Shown: piece after piece, positions 29,286 to 37,982 of the stretch
How positions within the stretch are numbered: position 1 is the stretch's first letter
Layout of the letters: each line of letters opens with the position of its first letter
Assembly: GCA_016219985.1 (NCBI GenBank)
Contig: JACRJO010000015.1
Span: forward strand, 62,001-126,000
Origin: Sphingobacteriales bacterium
GTDB taxonomy: Bacteria; Bacteroidota; Bacteroidia; Chitinophagales; Chitinophagaceae
DNA length: 64,000 nt
Reading direction: 5' to 3'
Program-made: the position numbers and the translations under genes
The notes under the pieces: model-generated
The model's database searches: none
The model's input: only the letters and a program-made list of their open reading frames with translations
What the model was told of the DNA's origin: nothing

Positions 29286-29311
29286 GCAGCTTTCATACTA
29301 AATCTTACTAT

Positions 29312-30949
29312 ATGGACCGGAGAGATTTTTTTAAAACAACAAACCGGCAATTTGCTGCCGGGAAAACGGCAGGGAAAAACCGGAACCAGTTATTCGCCGG
29401 GCTCGCTCCCTACAGCGGCCCCTGGACCCTGAATGAAGTAAGTCATTTACTGAAACGTACACTGTTCGGGGCCCGCAAACAGGACCTGGATCATTTTCTT
29501 TCCCTTTCGCCGGATGCGGCCGTGGATGAATTACTCAATACGACCCTGGCAGCCGCTCCCCCGGTAAGAGATTACGGTCTGCTGGAAGAAGAAGGAGTTT
29601 TCTATGATGACCTGGGAGTGGCCATCGGGCAAACCTGGGTCAATGATCCCAATATGGTTAGCGCGCCGGAAATACGCAGCCAGATCAATGGCCGCCGCGT
29701 TGACAGTCTGAAAAAATGGTGGACCGGGCTGATCCTGAACCAGCAACGGAGCATCCAGGAAAAAATGGTTCTCTTCTGGCATCATCATTTTTCCATCCAG
29801 GAATCCGAAGTGGAAAATGCGGCCTTTCTTTACCGTCACCACAACCTGCTTCGCACGAATGCCCTGGGAAATTTCAAGACCCTTGTGCGGGAAGTAACGA
29901 TTGACCCGGCCATGCTGATCCATCTCAACGGCTACCTGAATTCCAAACAGGCCCCCGATGAGAACTATGCCCGTGAACTGCAGGAATTATTTTCCATCGG
30001 CAAGGGCAATGATTCCCTCTATACAGAAGAAGATGTGATGGCCGCTGCCCGCGTACTCACCGGCTGGAGGATCAACGATAACCCGCTGGGTTCCTATCTT
30101 GATACAGGGGCCCATGATACCGGGAATAAAACCTTTTCTGCCTTTTATAATAATACCACGATCAGCGGCAGTCCGAACACCTACGAGGAACTGGATGCCC
30201 TGGTGGATATGCTCTTCAATACCACGGAAGCCGCCCGCTTCCTCTGCCGCAAATTGTACAAATGGTTCGTGTATTATGAGATCAGCGACACGGTGGAAAC
30301 GGAAGTCATCATCCCGATGGCGGAGGCGCTGAAAAATAATAATTATGAGGTGAAGCCCGCCCTGGCCCTGCTGTTCAAAAGTGAACATTTCTTTGAACCC
30401 CTGAACCAGTCCTGCTATATCAAGAGCCCCTTTGATATCATCGCGGGCACGTTAAGGGAATTCAATGTTGCTTTCCCGGCTTATACGGATTATGCAGCCG
30501 GCTATCCCCTTTTTAAAAATATTTATTCCCGGGCTGCCGAAATGCAGCAGCAATTGTTCCAGCCGCCGGATGTATCGGGCTGGCCTTCTTACTACCAGGA
30601 GCCCATGCACTATGAATTATGGGTGAACAGTAACTCTCTTCCCAAAAGGGCAGATTTCACGGATGCGCTGGTAACCGATTCGGTGATCGACCTGCGGGCC
30701 TTTGCTGCCTATTCATCCAACCCGGCCAATCCCAACCAACTGGTCAGTGATATCACGGCCCTGCTGCTCCGGTATCCCTTATCTGTTACTTCTAAGACCT
30801 ATGTCAAAACCCGGTTCCTGACCAATAACACGACTGATGATGCTATCTGGACCAACGCCTGGAACAGTAATAATAATGCCGTGATCGATCCTTCCTTGAA
30901 GGAGTTGTTCCGGTTCCTGATGAACCTGCCCGAATTCCATTTATGCTGA
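29312..30949 (+). CDS. DUF1800 domain protein
   Basis: 545 residues. The N terminus MDRRDFFKTT resembles a twin-arginine start, although no clear hydrophobic signal core follows. The body has the DUF1800 landmarks: LLKRTLFGARKQDLDHFL, QEKMVLFWHHHFSIQ, NYARELQELFSIGKG, YTEEDVMAAARVLTGW and LFQPPDVSGWPSY. DUF1800 genes are regularly paired with a DUF1501 gene, as here 30 bases downstream; the pair is common in Bacteroidota and planctomycetes. The biochemical function is unproven. Probably one operon with the next gene. Confidence 0.92.
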   Translation: MDRRDFFKTTNRQFAAGKTAGKNRNQLFAGLAPYSGPWTLNEVSHLLKRTLFGARKQDLDHFLSLSPDAAVDELLNTTLAAAPPVRDYGLLEEEGVFYDDLGVAIGQTWVNDPNMVSAPEIRSQINGRRVDSLKKWWTGLILNQQRSIQEKMVLFWHHHFSIQESEVENAAFLYRHHNLLRTNALGNFKTLVREVTIDPAMLIHLNGYLNSKQAPDENYARELQELFSIGKGNDSLYTEEDVMAAARVLTGWRINDNPLGSYLDTGAHDTGNKTFSAFYNNTTISGSPNTYEELDALVDMLFNTTEAARFLCRKLYKWFVYYEISDTVETEVIIPMAEALKNNNYEVKPALALLFKSEHFFEPLNQSCYIKSPFDIIAGTLREFNVAFPAYTDYAAGYPLFKNIYSRAAEMQQQLFQPPDVSGWPSYYQEPMHYELWVNSNSLPKRADFTDALVTDSVIDLRAFAAYSSNPANPNQLVSDITALLLRYPLSVTSKTYVKTRFLTNNTTDDAIWTNAWNSNNNAVIDPSLKELFRFLMNLPEFHLC

Positions 30950-30979
30950 TACCCGATTCATCCCTGTAAAAAAACAACC

Positions 30980-32581
30980 ATGAACCGCAGACATTTTATC
31001 CGCAATACCGTACCCCTCGCTGTAACCATGCCGGGCCTGCTGAACGGCTTTTCTTTTACCGCCAGCGGCGCTGAAAGTCCCCTGGCCCGTTTGCTGGAGC
31101 ATACGCTTACCGATACCGATCATGTTTTTGTACTGGTGCAATTAGCCGGTGGCAATGACGGGCTCAATATGGTCATCCCGCTCGATGTATATGGTAACTA
31201 TTATAATGCCCGCACCAATATTGCCATACCGCAAAGCCAGGTGCTGCGATTGGATGGCACTGACAAATCCGGCCTGCACCCGGCGATGACCGCCATGCAG
31301 ACGATGTTCAATGAAGGGAAAATGAGTATTGTGCAGTCGGTGGGTTATGATAACCCGAATTTTTCTCATTTCCGCTCTACGGATATCTGGAACAGCGCCG
31401 ATACACGGTCCAACCGGAGAGAACGGGTGAAAACCGGATGGATGGGTCGTTATCTTGAAAGCGAATACCCTGGTTACCCCGATGCCTATCCTGACAGCGT
31501 CATGCCCGACCCGCTGGCGATCCAGATCAGCAATTTCCCGACCTTAACGGTGCAGGGTGAAATTTATTCCATGGGCTTGTCCATCACCAACCCGGAAAAG
31601 ATCTACAGCTTTGCCAACCCCTTCTCCGATTACCCGCTGAATGCAGCCCCCGCGAATAAGGAACTCAAATTTCTCCGGGTGATCTCTGAAAAAACCAAGA
31701 TCTATTCGGATATCATCCGGGCGGCCTATCAGCGGGCCGCCACGATGGCTGCGTATCCCGTTGAAAACGGGCTGGCCGAACAATTAAAGATCGTGGCCCG
31801 CCTGATCCGGGGCGGACTGAAGACAAGGGTGTACACGGTTACGATGGGCAGTTTCGACACCCATAAAAAACAGGTAAATGCGAGTGATACCACTACGGGT
31901 ATGCATGCCCGTTTGATGAAGGATCTGTCGGGCGCGATCAGCGCTTTCCAGGACGATCTTGAATTGATGGGACTGGATGAACGGGTAATGGGCATGACCT
32001 TCTCCGAGTTCGGCCGGCGGATAAAGTCCAATGCCAGCCTGGGTACGGATCATGGTGCAGCCGCCCCCCTGATCCTGTTTGGAAAAAATGCGAAGAAGGG
32101 AATACTCGGCAACAGCCCGGAGATACCGGCCGATATACAGGTCGTGAACAATATTCCCTTCCAGTATGATTTCCGCAGCGTGTATGCATCTGTACTGGAA
32201 CAATGGTTTTGTGTAAAACAACCGGCGCTGGACTCGATCATGTTGCAGCATTACCAGTCGCTGCCCCTGGTTACCGGTCCCTGCGGGGTGCCGGATGACC
32301 CGGATGGCACCAATAACAATTCGGATAAACTGATCCTGAAGATCTGGCCCAACCCGTATGCGGTCAATGCGACCATTCAGTTCTCAACGACCGGGGGTCA
32401 TACCCTGGTCCAGCAAATAGATGCCCTGGGCCGGGTGGTGAAGGTGCTGACCAGCCAGGATTATGCGGCCGGTACCTACAATATTGATATCTATAACGAC
32501 GGGCTGGCTTCGGGCGTGTACTTCCTGCGCTTGCAGAACCAGGCCCTGCAAAAAGTGATCAGTGTGGTGAAGATGCCATGA
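30980..32581 (+). CDS. DUF1501 domain protein with T9SS tail
   Basis: 533 residues. The N terminus MNRRHFIRNTVPLAVTMPGL has the layout of a Tat signal (RRHF then a hydrophobic stretch). The DUF1501 domain, of the alkaline-phosphatase-like superfamily, includes FVLVQLAGGNDGLNMVIPL, GKMSIVQSVGYDNPNFSHFR, TMGSFDTHKKQ, MTFSEFGRRIKSN and GTDHGAAAPLILFG, all expected metal-site regions. The last 80 residues form a T9SS type A sorting domain (IWPNPYAVNATIQF to VISVVKMP). It may therefore be folded with its cofactor in the cytoplasm, exported by Tat, and then passed through the outer membrane by T9SS; that route is inference. Confidence 0.92.
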   Translation: MNRRHFIRNTVPLAVTMPGLLNGFSFTASGAESPLARLLEHTLTDTDHVFVLVQLAGGNDGLNMVIPLDVYGNYYNARTNIAIPQSQVLRLDGTDKSGLHPAMTAMQTMFNEGKMSIVQSVGYDNPNFSHFRSTDIWNSADTRSNRRERVKTGWMGRYLESEYPGYPDAYPDSVMPDPLAIQISNFPTLTVQGEIYSMGLSITNPEKIYSFANPFSDYPLNAAPANKELKFLRVISEKTKIYSDIIRAAYQRAATMAAYPVENGLAEQLKIVARLIRGGLKTRVYTVTMGSFDTHKKQVNASDTTTGMHARLMKDLSGAISAFQDDLELMGLDERVMGMTFSEFGRRIKSNASLGTDHGAAAPLILFGKNAKKGILGNSPEIPADIQVVNNIPFQYDFRSVYASVLEQWFCVKQPALDSIMLQHYQSLPLVTGPCGVPDDPDGTNNNSDKLILKIWPNPYAVNATIQFSTTGGHTLVQQIDALGRVVKVLTSQDYAAGTYNIDIYNDGLASGVYFLRLQNQALQKVISVVKMP

Positions 32582-32609
32582 TATACCGTAAAAGGGCATA
32601 TTGATTCGC

Positions 32610-32642
32610 ATAAAGAAACACTATCTACCGGTGTTTTTCTAT
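32610..32642 (+). terminator. Terminator-like hairpin after the DUF1501 gene
   Basis: AAACAC pairs with GTGTTT ahead of a T-run; the central stem is poor. This 30-base block (32610-32639) is repeated with 26 of 30 identical bases at 34440-34469, where the stem is much better. Confidence 0.45.
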
Positions 32643-32775
32643 CCGAAAACTCTTTGCAATGATTGTAATTTCGCCTCCGGTAGAGTTTAATGCTATTTTA
32701 TAGGTATTTAATTTTACTTCATTCATAGCCCCTTTCCATTTTGAATAAAAATTGGCCAAATAAATAGTATCGCTA

Positions 32776-33279
32776 TTATCCTGCATCCACAATCATCGTT
32801 AAGAAGTAGAAAACCTTCTTTTTAAGAATGAAATGATATGTTTTTGTAATCTCCACCCCGCCCTGCTCTTTCGTAACACTAATTAAATACCTTGTTATTG
32901 TGTTAGGATGTTTAGCAATGGAATATTCGGCATTAGTAAGATCAAAAAAACCATCCTTTGGGAAATAGAGGTCTAAATTGTTTAATATTTTCCTGAAATA
33001 TATTCTCTTACCCTTCTTTAAGCTATGATCATATAATTCAAACGACGAGTTTTCAATATAATTTTCAAAATGTCCTTTCAAAAAGCAAGTATCATTTTTT
33101 GAAATAGCTGAAAAAAATTGTGAAGAAAATTTTTGGAATTCAACTAACTGAGCAGGAATAGTATCAAAATTTATATGTTCTTTTATGCCCCCGAAACAGA
33201 CATTTGCAAACAAACTGGAGCAATAAAATTGCAAAACAAGTGCAAAATAGAGTTTCGCGTGAAGATTCAGATGTCGCAT
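32776..33279 (-). CDS. Small AT-rich exported protein, unknown
   Basis: 167 residues with an N-terminal signal peptide (LYFALVLQFYCSSLFA). The remainder is soluble, rich in Phe, Lys, Ile and Asn, with a pattern of helix then four or so beta strands (ITRYLISVTKEQGGVEITKTYHFILKK), which could be an NTF2/lumazine-like fold but is not diagnostic. The codon and base use is clearly more AT-rich than in all flanking genes, which suggests recent acquisition together with the next minus-strand gene. No family is recognised. It lies within the islet bounded by the 30-base direct repeats. Confidence 0.75.
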   Translation of the reverse strand: MRHLNLHAKLYFALVLQFYCSSLFANVCFGGIKEHINFDTIPAQLVEFQKFSSQFFSAISKNDTCFLKGHFENYIENSSFELYDHSLKKGKRIYFRKILNNLDLYFPKDGFFDLTNAEYSIAKHPNTITRYLISVTKEQGGVEITKTYHFILKKKVFYFLTMIVDAG

Positions 33280-33332
33280 TTATTTTCAGTTGATTATTTA
33301 ATTCTCTCACAGAGTCACCCAACCATTCTTAC

Positions 33333-33550
33333 CGAAACCACCCATCACAACCGTTCCGGCCCGGATGCCCCTGTTACGGTTTTCCTAAGGTAAGAAATTA
33401 TCGTTCAGACTCCGGGCCATCAGATGATGGATATTTTGCCTCCGGCAGGGCCCGGAGTCTGAGCAAAATTCAGATGACCGGAAACTGTACGGTTAAGACT
33501 TCCGGGCCGGAACGATTTGGAAAAGAGGGTCGGCTTTAAAAGCAGGAGAC
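33333..33550. repeat. 218-bp palindromic direct repeat, copy 1
   Basis: This copy aligns without gaps to 34185-34402, with about 21 mismatches by my hand count (about 90% identity). Each copy is a nested palindrome: outer arms CGTTCCGGCC (33352-33361) and GGCCGGAACG (33505-33514), inner arms CAGACTCCGGGCC (33406-33418) and GGCCCGGAGTCTG (33449-33461). No open frame of note is inside. It lies just downstream of the bracketed lipoprotein gene. Confidence 0.9.
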
Positions 33551-33568
33551 CGGGGGCAATAAATTAAA

Positions 33569-34111
33569 CTATTCGATCCCTGGATGAAGTATGAAGTATT
33601 TTTCCATGTTCTTATCCTCGTTTCCGAAATACATTGCGGTATCCTTATTAAATAAAACTATAAAGGAAGCAGCATTCACCCTATATCTATAAATTACCCC
33701 ATTGCATCTAAGTTCACCTTGCATTTCGCACGGTAAGTAGTAATACAGCAGTTGCTTTTCCTCAGGAGTAATTTTTTTTGACCTTAAAAAAATAAATTTT
33801 ATCTGATCCTTAGTAAGTTGCCATTGCATACATAAAGAATCATATTTATCATCAGCCGCAGGGGTATATTTTTTTTCAAAAGTCAGAATATCAATACTGT
33901 CCGAAGTTAAATGCAACTTATCCTCTGTTGTAACATGCTCCTCTTTTTGGCTACTATCTGAGATTGAAATGTTTTCGATCTTGTCATAATTCCTTACCGG
34001 GTTATCACTTTTTTTCTCCCCACAAGAGAAGGAAAATATTAAAAGAAATGGGTAAATAGACCTGAAAAAATGACTGGAGTTAGTCCGGGTATTTAATAAA
34101 AGGCTGGACAT
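33569..34111 (-). CDS. AT-rich small lipoprotein between direct repeats, unknown
   Basis: 180 residues with a lipoprotein signal (PFLLIFSFSCGEKK) and then a low-complexity polar linker. A compact domain follows (about 85-180) with WQLTKDQIKFIFLRSKKITPEEKQ, the cysteine-containing YLPCEMQGELRCNGVIYRY and ILHPGIE at the end. It probably sits in the periplasm or on the outer membrane. The gene is AT-rich compared with its surroundings and fits exactly between the two 218-bp repeats, on the opposite strand to the upstream operon. The C-terminal half resembles small uncharacterised Bacteroidota proteins, possibly immunity-like; that is conjecture. Confidence 0.75.
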   Translation of the reverse strand: MSSLLLNTRTNSSHFFRSIYPFLLIFSFSCGEKKSDNPVRNYDKIENISISDSSQKEEHVTTEDKLHLTSDSIDILTFEKKYTPAADDKYDSLCMQWQLTKDQIKFIFLRSKKITPEEKQLLYYYLPCEMQGELRCNGVIYRYRVNAASFIVLFNKDTAMYFGNEDKNMEKYFILHPGIE

Positions 34112-34184
34112 TTTAGTTTCTTTTTTGAGGGTTCCGCTGAACTTGATCTTCTTTATCCCATCCAGGGCATCCCGCCTTTCTTCT

Positions 34185-34402
34185 CGAAACCACCCACCAC
34201 AACCGTTCCGGCCTGGATATCTCTGCCACGGTTTTCCTAAGATAAGAAATTATCATTCAGACTCCGGGCCATCAGGGAACGGATATTTTGCCTCCGGCAG
34301 GGCCCGGAGTCTGACCAAAATTCAGATGGCCGGGAACTGTACGGTTAAGACTTCCGGGCCGGAACGGTTTGGAAAAGAGGGCGGGCTTTTAAAGCAGCAG
34401 AC
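34185..34402. repeat. 218-bp palindromic direct repeat, copy 2
   Basis: Same element as 33333-33550, offset by 852 bases and without indels. Inner arms lie at 34258-34270 and 34301-34313, outer arms at 34204-34213 and 34357-34366. All four arm sequences are unchanged between the copies although the rest differs by about 10%, which suggests the stems are under selection or were homogenised. Confidence 0.9.
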
Positions 34403-34439
34403 TCAGGTCAGCGAGCAGTAAAACAACATTCCAGTCCGT

Positions 34440-34469
34440 ATAAAGAAACACCGGCCACCGGTGTTTTTC
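34440..34469. terminator. Intrinsic terminator, second copy of the 30-base repeat
   Basis: Nine-base perfect stem AAACACCGG/CCGGTGTTT (34446-34454 with 34458-34466), a three-base loop and a T-run. It is related to 32610-32639 and marks the right edge of the AT-rich islet. Confidence 0.7.
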
Positions 34470-34568
34470 CATTTTTTAAAAATGCCCGGGCAGCTATTTT
34501 TATCCCCCGTACCCCTGCAATAAAATCCTCCCTGGAAAGGAACAATGCCTGGTTAAAATTGAAAATTC

Positions 34569-35501
34569 ATGGGTATGGGAAGAACCCTGTTTCTCGTTAT
34601 AGGTGGCTTGCTGCTGATCAAAAAAACAACGGCACAATCCTATTATTTTTATGATGCCCGGCATTATGAAAGCAGCCTGGTCCTGGAACTCGGGGCCGGG
34701 GCTGGTATCATGAATGCTTTTACCGACCTGGGTGGCAGAAAAGGAGCCGGAAAAAAATTTATCAAGGACCTGAACTGGAAAAACAGCCGGCCCTGTTTTA
34801 CGGTATATACTTCAGCCTTGTATAAAAACAGGGTGGGGCTTCGCCTGCAGGCCAGCTTCGGGCAGGTGACTGCGGCTGACAGCCTACTCAAACCTGTAAA
34901 AGAAAACTGCTCCGGCCGCTATGAACGGAACCTGAGTTTCCGGAGCGCCATCCATGAAATCATGTTAGCTGCAGAAATTTACCCGTTCGGCTTCAGGAAC
35001 GATGCCCTTACTGATAAAGATCCGCCACTTCTTGCCCCTTACCTGCTGGCAGGGATAGGTTATTTTTCCTTTGATCCGCAGGCCAAATGGAAGGGTCGCT
35101 GGTATTCTTTGCAACCGCTGCATACCGAGGGACAGGGCTTTGCCGATTACCCGGACCGTAAGCCGTATGTATTGCAGCAATGGAATATCACTGCGGGGAC
35201 CGGGCTCCGGTATGAACTCAGGGCCTGGCTCAATGCGCGGCTGGAAATTATGCACCGCTTCCTTCCTACCGATTACCTCGATGATGTGAGTTTGGATCAT
35301 TACATTGATCCTGCGCTTTTTTTGCAAAACCTCTCTCCCGGGAAAGCTGCGCTGGCCCTTCAACTGTCAGACCGCAGGGCCGGATTGGATCCCGGTAATA
35401 ATAACCGTCCCCCGCAGCAACGGGGCAATCCCCGTAATAAGGATGCCTACTTTACCATACAATTCCATCTTGGCTTCCTGCTGGGCAGGGCACGGCGCTG
35501 A
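34569..35501 (+). CDS. Outer-membrane beta-barrel protein (DUF6089-like)
   Basis: 310 residues with a signal peptide (LFLVIGGLLLIKKTTAQ) and amphipathic beta strands throughout. SLVLELGAGAGIMNAFTDLGG near the start, LAAEIYPFGF and LAPYLLAGIGYFSFDPQAKW in the middle, and a final FTIQFHLGFLLGRARR together resemble the DUF6089 barrel group of Bacteroidota. It should be an outer-membrane protein of unknown role. It stands alone between the islet and the GAF-like protein. Confidence 0.75.
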   Translation: MGMGRTLFLVIGGLLLIKKTTAQSYYFYDARHYESSLVLELGAGAGIMNAFTDLGGRKGAGKKFIKDLNWKNSRPCFTVYTSALYKNRVGLRLQASFGQVTAADSLLKPVKENCSGRYERNLSFRSAIHEIMLAAEIYPFGFRNDALTDKDPPLLAPYLLAGIGYFSFDPQAKWKGRWYSLQPLHTEGQGFADYPDRKPYVLQQWNITAGTGLRYELRAWLNARLEIMHRFLPTDYLDDVSLDHYIDPALFLQNLSPGKAALALQLSDRRAGLDPGNNNRPPQQRGNPRNKDAYFTIQFHLGFLLGRARR

Positions 35502-35611
35502 ACGGCCTTTCTCCTCTTGCACTTCAATTCCCTAAACAGTATCTTTGGAGACGCCTGTTATTTCCCGTCGCCCGGATATTCCCTTCCCGTTCACCTCCTT
35601 AATTACAACCA

Positions 35612-37978
35612 ATGCCTGAACAGCACGATACAATACCTGAATTCAACAGCCTGCTTTCATTCCGCCCGCTGGTGAACGCCCTTAAAAAAAATATAGAAGA
35701 GGGCAATCCCGGTATGCAGAAATTATACGGGCATGTGGTGCGTGAGATGGAATCGCATCCAGGGCTGATGGGCACGATTCATGATCTTTCCCTGCTGGAT
35801 CCATATCATGAATTGATCGGGGAACTCTTGTCGGCCGTTTTTCCGCCGACCACGGCTAATTATATGTACGGCATTTCTTACCCGTTCCGGAACCTGGCCG
35901 TATACGCTTCTCCATTATTCAAAAAAATACTGGTCAAAAAGGATACGAATGAGATCCTCGTCGCAGGGGGGCCTGCCGGTACCCTCCAAAATCAACGGCT
36001 GCAATTTGCCTATGGCCTGATCCTGAATAAATATTTTGGATTCAACAGCCCGGAAAATTCCCGGGTGGTCTACCCCGTTACCGATGAAGAAACCGGGCTG
36101 GACCGGTATATGGAAATGAGACTGGACGGGCGTTTTATTGACGTGTTTCCCGCGGGCGAAATGCCGATCCTGCCCGAAAGCCTGCTTGATCCTGCCACAA
36201 ACCGCCTGTTTACCCCCGGCGAACTGATGCAGCGCCTCCCCTTAAACCAGTTCGTATTTGAAGGACTGACCGTGCTGCGGATCAACGATGTGACCGAACA
36301 GGCGGTGATCGCCGAAATGAAAAACTGTTTACTGGATTTTAATGGCCTGCCCGGGACTGAATCCTATTCGGGACTGGAAAAACAGATACAGAACCTGATC
36401 GGCCTGAAAGACCTGACGATCGGGGTTACCCCGTTCTTCCGTATCCAGGGTCACTATATTTATTCCGAACCGCATAACCGGCACAGCCTGCTGTTTAGAT
36501 CCTGTGATTCTGCAGCGGAGAAAGAAGAGATCAGCGATTATTGCAAAATATTGTTCCGCGACACGAACCAGCCGGTATTGTACCCGGTACTCAATGAGAA
36601 AACCAGCGGGGATATTCAATGCCTGCTGAATTATTACCGTGCCGGCAGCCGCAGTATTATCCTCTGCCCGCTGAAACAGGACCAGGAATTACTGGGCCTG
36701 CTGGAGATCAGTTCGCGGGAACCCGGCTGCCTGCTTCCTTATCATATCAGCAAAATAGAAGCGGCCGTTCCCCTGTTTACGCTCAGTCTTGGAAAAAGCC
36801 TGGAACAACTGAACAGCGAGGTGGAAACCCTGATCAAAGAGAAATTCACTGCTGTACAGCCGGCCGTGGAATGGAAATTCACCGAGGCCTCCCTGAATTA
36901 CCTGGTCAGCCATTACCAGCAGAAAGAATCCCGGATGGAACGGATCGTATTTGATCATGTGTACCCGCTCTATGGCGCCATTGATGTACGCAATTCCTCC
37001 CTGTCCAGGTCCAGGGCCGTGCAGGCCGACCTGCTGGAACAATTGAAGCTGGCGGCCGCCGTTATCAGCAAAGCGCAGGAAGCAATGTCTTTCCCGCAAC
37101 TGCAGGAAATTGAAATCCGGATCAACCGCTATATCCAGGCCCTTACGGATACACTGCATTCGGGGGCAGAAATGGCCGTCTATGATTTTCTGCAGGGGCA
37201 GACGCTGGCCGTGTTTAACCACCTGCGGGAAACAGAGCCCCATGTAAAAAAAGAGATTGAAGCCTATTTCGCTTCTTTGGACCCCCAGCGGAAGATCTTA
37301 TACAGGCACCGGAAGGAATACGAACAAAGTCTTTCCCGTATCAATGAAACGCTGGCGCAGTTCATCGACCGGGAGCAACTGGCCGCCCAGAAAGTTTACC
37401 CGCATTACTTTGAACGTTTTATTACCGACGGGCTCGAATTCAATATGTTCATAGGCCAGTCTATCAGTCCCCGTAAAAAATTTGACGGGATCTACCTGCA
37501 AAACCTGAAGATGTGGCAACTGACCGTGCTGGTAAAAGCGGCCCGGGTAACCCGGCAACTGGAAAGCGGGTTATCCCTGCCTTTGCAAACCACCCAGCTG
37601 ATCCTCGCCAGCAACCAGCCGCTCTGCATTTGTTTCCGTACGGAAGAAAGAAAATTTGATGTGGATGGCGTGGGCAATACCCGTTACGAGATCATCAAGA
37701 AAAGGATTGATAAAGTACATATCAGGGAAACGCAGGAACGGCTGACCCAGCCGGGGATGATCGCCATTGTCTATACCCAGGCGAAAGAAGCAGCTGAGTA
37801 CCGGGAGTATATTGAATTCCTGCAGGAAAAAAAGCTGCTGAAACCCGGCATTGAAACCCTGGACCTGGAAGAATTACAGGGGGTGTCGGGGTTAAAGGCT
37901 TTAAGGGCCGCGATCTGTTTTGAAGAAGCGGCGGCAGCTGATAAAACGGTCTCGGTCTCCGCCTCCGCTCCCGCCTGA
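35612..37978 (+). CDS. Large cytoplasmic protein with a GAF-like domain, function unknown
   Basis: 788 residues, no signal peptide or membrane span. About 240-400 look like a GAF domain (LEKQIQNLIGLKDLTIGVTP ... SRSIILCPLKQDQELLGLLEISS), flanked by an N-terminal helical region and by long helical and mixed segments to the C terminus, including FERFITDGLEFNMFIGQSI and RFDVDGVGNTRYEIIKKRID-like sequence. Similar long GAF proteins occur in Chitinophagaceae, but I know of no described function. There is no GGDEF, EAL, kinase or HTH motif. It may sense a small molecule or serve as a scaffold. The gene is monocistronic. Confidence 0.75.
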   Translation: MPEQHDTIPEFNSLLSFRPLVNALKKNIEEGNPGMQKLYGHVVREMESHPGLMGTIHDLSLLDPYHELIGELLSAVFPPTTANYMYGISYPFRNLAVYASPLFKKILVKKDTNEILVAGGPAGTLQNQRLQFAYGLILNKYFGFNSPENSRVVYPVTDEETGLDRYMEMRLDGRFIDVFPAGEMPILPESLLDPATNRLFTPGELMQRLPLNQFVFEGLTVLRINDVTEQAVIAEMKNCLLDFNGLPGTESYSGLEKQIQNLIGLKDLTIGVTPFFRIQGHYIYSEPHNRHSLLFRSCDSAAEKEEISDYCKILFRDTNQPVLYPVLNEKTSGDIQCLLNYYRAGSRSIILCPLKQDQELLGLLEISSREPGCLLPYHISKIEAAVPLFTLSLGKSLEQLNSEVETLIKEKFTAVQPAVEWKFTEASLNYLVSHYQQKESRMERIVFDHVYPLYGAIDVRNSSLSRSRAVQADLLEQLKLAAAVISKAQEAMSFPQLQEIEIRINRYIQALTDTLHSGAEMAVYDFLQGQTLAVFNHLRETEPHVKKEIEAYFASLDPQRKILYRHRKEYEQSLSRINETLAQFIDREQLAAQKVYPHYFERFITDGLEFNMFIGQSISPRKKFDGIYLQNLKMWQLTVLVKAARVTRQLESGLSLPLQTTQLILASNQPLCICFRTEERKFDVDGVGNTRYEIIKKRIDKVHIRETQERLTQPGMIAIVYTQAKEAAEYREYIEFLQEKKLLKPGIETLDLEELQGVSGLKALRAAICFEEAAAADKTVSVSASAPA

Positions 37979-37982
37979 AAAA

